A stretch of 64,000 nt of DNA. Source: Peptostreptococcus faecalis (lineage in GTDB: Bacteria > Bacillota > Clostridia > Peptostreptococcales > Peptostreptococcaceae). The notes under the pieces were generated by a model that made no database searches, was not told the origin of the DNA, and saw only the letters and a list, made by a program, of their open reading frames with translations. Shown piece after piece: positions 61,484 to 64,000 of this stretch. The stretch spans positions 951,079-1,015,078 of the forward strand of contig NZ_OERU01000001.1 in assembly GCF_900240845.1 (NCBI RefSeq). The letters run 5' to 3'. Every line of letters begins with the position of its first letter. The stretch's first letter is position 1. Made by a program: the position numbers and the translations under genes.

Positions 61484-63244
61484 TCATTTGATAAATAGGA
61501 CTAATATATCATCTTTTTTTTCTTCTTTATATACAAAAGATTCTATTGAGAGCTTTAGATTATCCAATATATCTATTTTATCTTTATCTACATTCTCAAC
61601 AATAAAGTTTTCCAGTCTATCTTCTCCATACTCATCATCATTGGCATTTTTCATTTCTAATATACCATCTGTGAAAAAGCACATAAGTTTGAAATTTGAT
61701 ATATCATATTCTAAATCAGAATAATTAGCGTCTTTTATTATGCCTACTGGTAGTTCTCTCTTTTTAGTGTCTATTTTTATCACGTTATTATCTTTATCTA
61801 CAACAATCGGGAAATAATGTCCTGCACTAGAAAGAACTATCTTTTTTTCTGATTTATATAAAAAACCTATTATAGCCGTTGAGTATATTCCCATTTTATC
61901 GAATTCGTCGTATAAAAAATTATTTATTCCTAGTAAAATATCCTTCGGTGAATTTGAAGATTTAGCCAAAACATCAAATGCACCTTTAATTATTGCTACA
62001 ATGTAATTGGATATAACCCCATGCCCCATAACATCTGCCACAATAAAAACTATTTTTTCTCCCATATCTATTGCATGATAAAAATCTCCTCCTACAACTT
62101 TCGCAGATTCCCTATAGAAGAAAAACTCACTATTTTGATATTTTTTGATATTATCATCACTCATTATTAACTCTCTTTGTACTTTTAATAGTGATAGTTC
62201 ATTATCAATATCTTTTTGTTTTTTTTCTTCATTTGAATATTCATACGATTGTATGCTAAGTGACACTTGCCTTGCCAATACAGATACTGTGCTTTCATCG
62301 TCTGTTGAAAAATCATCTCCGCCAACACACATAATCATTAAGGCAGTTTTTGAGTCTATTAAATATTTAAAAAATAAATATTTTTTTACATTTTTTCCAT
62401 TTGGCAATACTATATCTGCATCGTTATTAAATTCTGATACTCTACTAGAATTCATTACCATTGGCATTAATGAGTTTAAATTATTTATCATGTGAAATGG
62501 TTCTGATATACTAACTTTTTGCCCCTGTACTTCACCTTTTTTGCCTACATTATACACATTCATTAGCGCATACTCACTATTTGTATTTTCAACTAAAATA
62601 GATGTCATTTTTTTAAGATAGTAAAACATATCTTCTGTTGAATACAAACGTCTAGAGGCTTTGTTTAAATTGGTCAACGAATTTCTTAATTTATTTATCA
62701 GATTTTTTATACCATTATTTTTTTCCGTAATCGAAATAGACAGCGACATCAAAGAAGCTACCTGTGATATGAAATCTATATCATCATTATCTAATGTATC
62801 ATCTTCATCCAGATAACAAGTCATGAATCCTACAGTTTTATTATTAATAATAAAAGGAAATACAGCCCTTCCCTTATAACCTTCATTAATAGCTAGAAGA
62901 GACTCTCCTTTTGCAGTTTCGTCATTAGAAACATCTTCTATTACTATTATTTTACCTTCATCAACTGCTTTATGAATATACTCTGGATAAACATTAAAGT
63001 CTATCTTAGATCCATGCTCTTCGTTCTTAGGAAATATTTTAGGTATGTAATCTAAAGTTGCAGAACACACCAAATGAGCATAATTATAATCATTTCCATA
63101 AAATAAATTAACACATGCTTTAGTAGGATCTACAACATTTAGCATCGTGTTAATAATTGAATCTTTTATATCAAAAAAATTGTCTGATTCAGTAACTAAC
63201 TTAGTTATCTCAACTAGGTTTTTCATTTTTTCTACATAACTCAT
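61484..63244 (-). CDS. GAF-GAF-PP2C (SpoIIE/RsbU-type) serine phosphatase
   Basis: 586 residues. Two GAF-like sensor domains (about 10-175 and 200-335), a short coiled linker (335-365) and a SpoIIE-type PP2C domain. The metal ligands are in place: GGD at 385-387, DVMGHG (Asp404), FTDGILEM and the final KDDILVLF. There is no membrane helix, so it senses a cytoplasmic signal. In other bacteria such enzymes dephosphorylate anti-anti-sigma factors; no SpoIIAA/RsbV or anti-sigma gene is in the window. The name SpoIIE here describes the domain, not sporulation. The ATG has GGGGGG upstream. Confidence 0.88.
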   Translation of the reverse strand: MSYVEKMKNLVEITKLVTESDNFFDIKDSIINTMLNVVDPTKACVNLFYGNDYNYAHLVCSATLDYIPKIFPKNEEHGSKIDFNVYPEYIHKAVDEGKIIVIEDVSNDETAKGESLLAINEGYKGRAVFPFIINNKTVGFMTCYLDEDDTLDNDDIDFISQVASLMSLSISITEKNNGIKNLINKLRNSLTNLNKASRRLYSTEDMFYYLKKMTSILVENTNSEYALMNVYNVGKKGEVQGQKVSISEPFHMINNLNSLMPMVMNSSRVSEFNNDADIVLPNGKNVKKYLFFKYLIDSKTALMIMCVGGDDFSTDDESTVSVLARQVSLSIQSYEYSNEEKKQKDIDNELSLLKVQRELIMSDDNIKKYQNSEFFFYRESAKVVGGDFYHAIDMGEKIVFIVADVMGHGVISNYIVAIIKGAFDVLAKSSNSPKDILLGINNFLYDEFDKMGIYSTAIIGFLYKSEKKIVLSSAGHYFPIVVDKDNNVIKIDTKKRELPVGIIKDANYSDLEYDISNFKLMCFFTDGILEMKNANDDEYGEDRLENFIVENVDKDKIDILDNLKLSIESFVYKEEKKDDILVLFIK

Positions 63245-63482
63245 AATATCCCCCCAAACTTAAGCCTTTATATAATATTATACTATGTAATTTAAGATTT
63301 TCATACAAAGAAAACAATTTAAGATCATTTTATTTTTAAGGTTTAATATTTAGCCCAAGATCTCAATTATTTTAATTATTTAATGTTATTGCTCTCCAAA
63401 ATGTCTGAATAATAAGAATTTTTATTTAAATCACTGGATTATTTTAATTATTTATTGTATAATATAAATAGAGGTGATTCAG

Positions 63483-63950
63483 ATGCAATTTTTGCAATTG
63501 GATTTAGACGTTCGTTACAAAATCTATACTCAGACAAAAAAAACACTTAGAAAGTATCAAAAAGGTATTATTTCTGGAAAGTTAACCCCGGAGAAATTTG
63601 TCGATAACATGTTAAAAGATACATTAATTGAAGATATTTTGAAAAGTATAAATGTTTCTTCTGATAGTTTTAAAGACACTTACAGAGACTATGTTGAAAC
63701 ATTAATTTCTATTCAAAATGAAAATTTATTGAGCAATAAGCGAAAATTTCAAAAAAACTACTCAAAAAAAGTTGACTATACAAGTATCTTTAAACTAAAT
63801 GAACTCTTAAACGACAACGGCTATGATTTATCTATTCCTTCTAAGTATTTAACACAGTCTGATATAGATTCTATTGTGAAGTTCATTACTACGGGAAATA
63901 TTGATTTAGGTGATGAAAAAATTTACAATTATGTTAACAAAAAAATATAA
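63483..63950 (+). CDS. Hypothetical protein, 155 residues
   Basis: Start ATG 63483; the GTG at 63474 is part of the GAGGTG ribosome binding site. A promoter-like TATAAT sits at 63458-63463. The protein is soluble, highly charged and mostly predicted helical, with no signal peptide and no family that I recognise (MQFLQLDLDVRYKIYTQTKK at the start). It is a single-gene unit with its terminator overlapping its stop codon. It is divergent from the phosphatase gene. Function unknown. Confidence 0.65.
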   Translation: MQFLQLDLDVRYKIYTQTKKTLRKYQKGIISGKLTPEKFVDNMLKDTLIEDILKSINVSSDSFKDTYRDYVETLISIQNENLLSNKRKFQKNYSKKVDYTSIFKLNELLNDNGYDLSIPSKYLTQSDIDSIVKFITTGNIDLGDEKIYNYVNKKI

Positions 63951-63971
63951 AGGGAGAAACCCTTTATATTT
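63943..63971 (+). terminator. Terminator of the right-edge hypothetical gene
   Basis: AAATATAAAGGG and CCCTTTATATTT form a 12-bp stem with a short loop, then seven T residues on the plus strand. The stop codon TAA at 63948-63950 lies in the 5' arm. Confidence 0.85.
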
Positions 63972-64000
63972 TTTTGCTAAAATTAATTTTTCATTACTTT

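Noticed and set aside
61255-61491. Two overlapping small frames, 61255-61491 (+) and 61284-61487 (-)
   Set aside because: Very AT-rich, low-complexity translations, no ribosome binding site and they face each other on opposite strands; chance frames.
1-64000. tRNA or rRNA genes, CRISPR arrays, insertion sequences, prophage
   Set aside because: Nothing with the expected structure was found by reading; the window is a continuous core-gene region.

Overview
The window is a dense, AT-rich (roughly 30% GC by eye) stretch of a low-GC Firmicutes chromosome. Nearly every gene is on the minus strand. Only three genes are clearly on the plus strand: a DUF308 membrane protein, maf, and an unknown gene at the right edge. 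Gene content and order (rimP-nusA-rnpM-ylxQ, xseA-xseB-ispA-dxs-tlyA-recN, ylmE-sepF-yggT-ylmH-divIVA with T-box-ileS, and a pyruvate:ferredoxin oxidoreductase) fit an anaerobic member of the Clostridia, probably Peptostreptococcaceae. No sporulation gene is present at the positions where spore formers usually carry spoIVB-spo0A (after recN), spoIIGA-sigE-sigG (next to ftsZ), spoIVA (near gpsA) or spoVE (between murD and murG). I therefore infer a non-sporulating lineage. No tRNA, rRNA, CRISPR array, insertion sequence or prophage was seen.

Layout, in transcription order for minus-strand blocks. (1) 1-2143: rimP-nusA-rnpM-ylxQ, the translation and transcription factor operon running off the left edge. 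(2) 2320-4270: an orphan operon of four small prepilin-like proteins in which no gene uses ATG at its best start. (3) 4432-20621: one long run, xseA-xseB-ispA-PAP2-like-dxs-tlyA-recN-steA-steB-GT2-MraY-like-DUF3866-punA-mltG, then a terminator, then trmR-trhP for tRNA wobble uridine modification. (4) 20797-24290: isoleucyl-tRNA synthetase of the type-2 class with an inverted HIGH motif (GIHH), under a T-box leader. (5) 24336-28448 and beyond: ylmE-sepF-yggT-ylmH-divIVA, preceded by der-plsY-gpsA, a PhoPR-like two-component system, pgeF, nrdR and ftsZ. (6) 35268-45163: murG, murD, mraY, murF, rsmH, lgt, an M16 peptidase pair and a small leucine-rich-repeat protein. (7) 45332-49363: ychF, a small membrane protein with a triple-rhodanese lipoprotein, and a DUF308 protein. 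(8) 49408-52863: an operon of a D-aspartate ligase-like ATP-grasp enzyme, aspartate racemase and murE. (9) 52992-63950: a CmpB-like membrane protein and maf diverging from a 22-bp perfect inverted repeat, a glucose-family PTS EIICBA, PFOR, a GAF-GAF-PP2C phosphatase and an unknown protein.

The main theme is envelope construction and division: lipid II synthesis (murD, murE, murF, mraY, murG), polyprenyl precursors (dxs, ispA), division (ftsZ, sepF, divIVA), glycan processing (mltG) and lipoproteins (lgt). The most informative local story is that a D-Asp cross-bridge can be predicted directly. A D-Asp ligase and an aspartate racemase are co-transcribed with a MurE that lacks the DNPR signature of meso-diaminopimelate-adding enzymes and carries DNPD instead. 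Other items worth attention are the ATG-less pseudopilin operon, the GIHH isoleucyl-tRNA synthetase, the steA-steB-GT2-GT4 cluster with its unusual MraY-like enzyme, the triple-rhodanese lipoprotein, and the palindrome between cmpB and maf.
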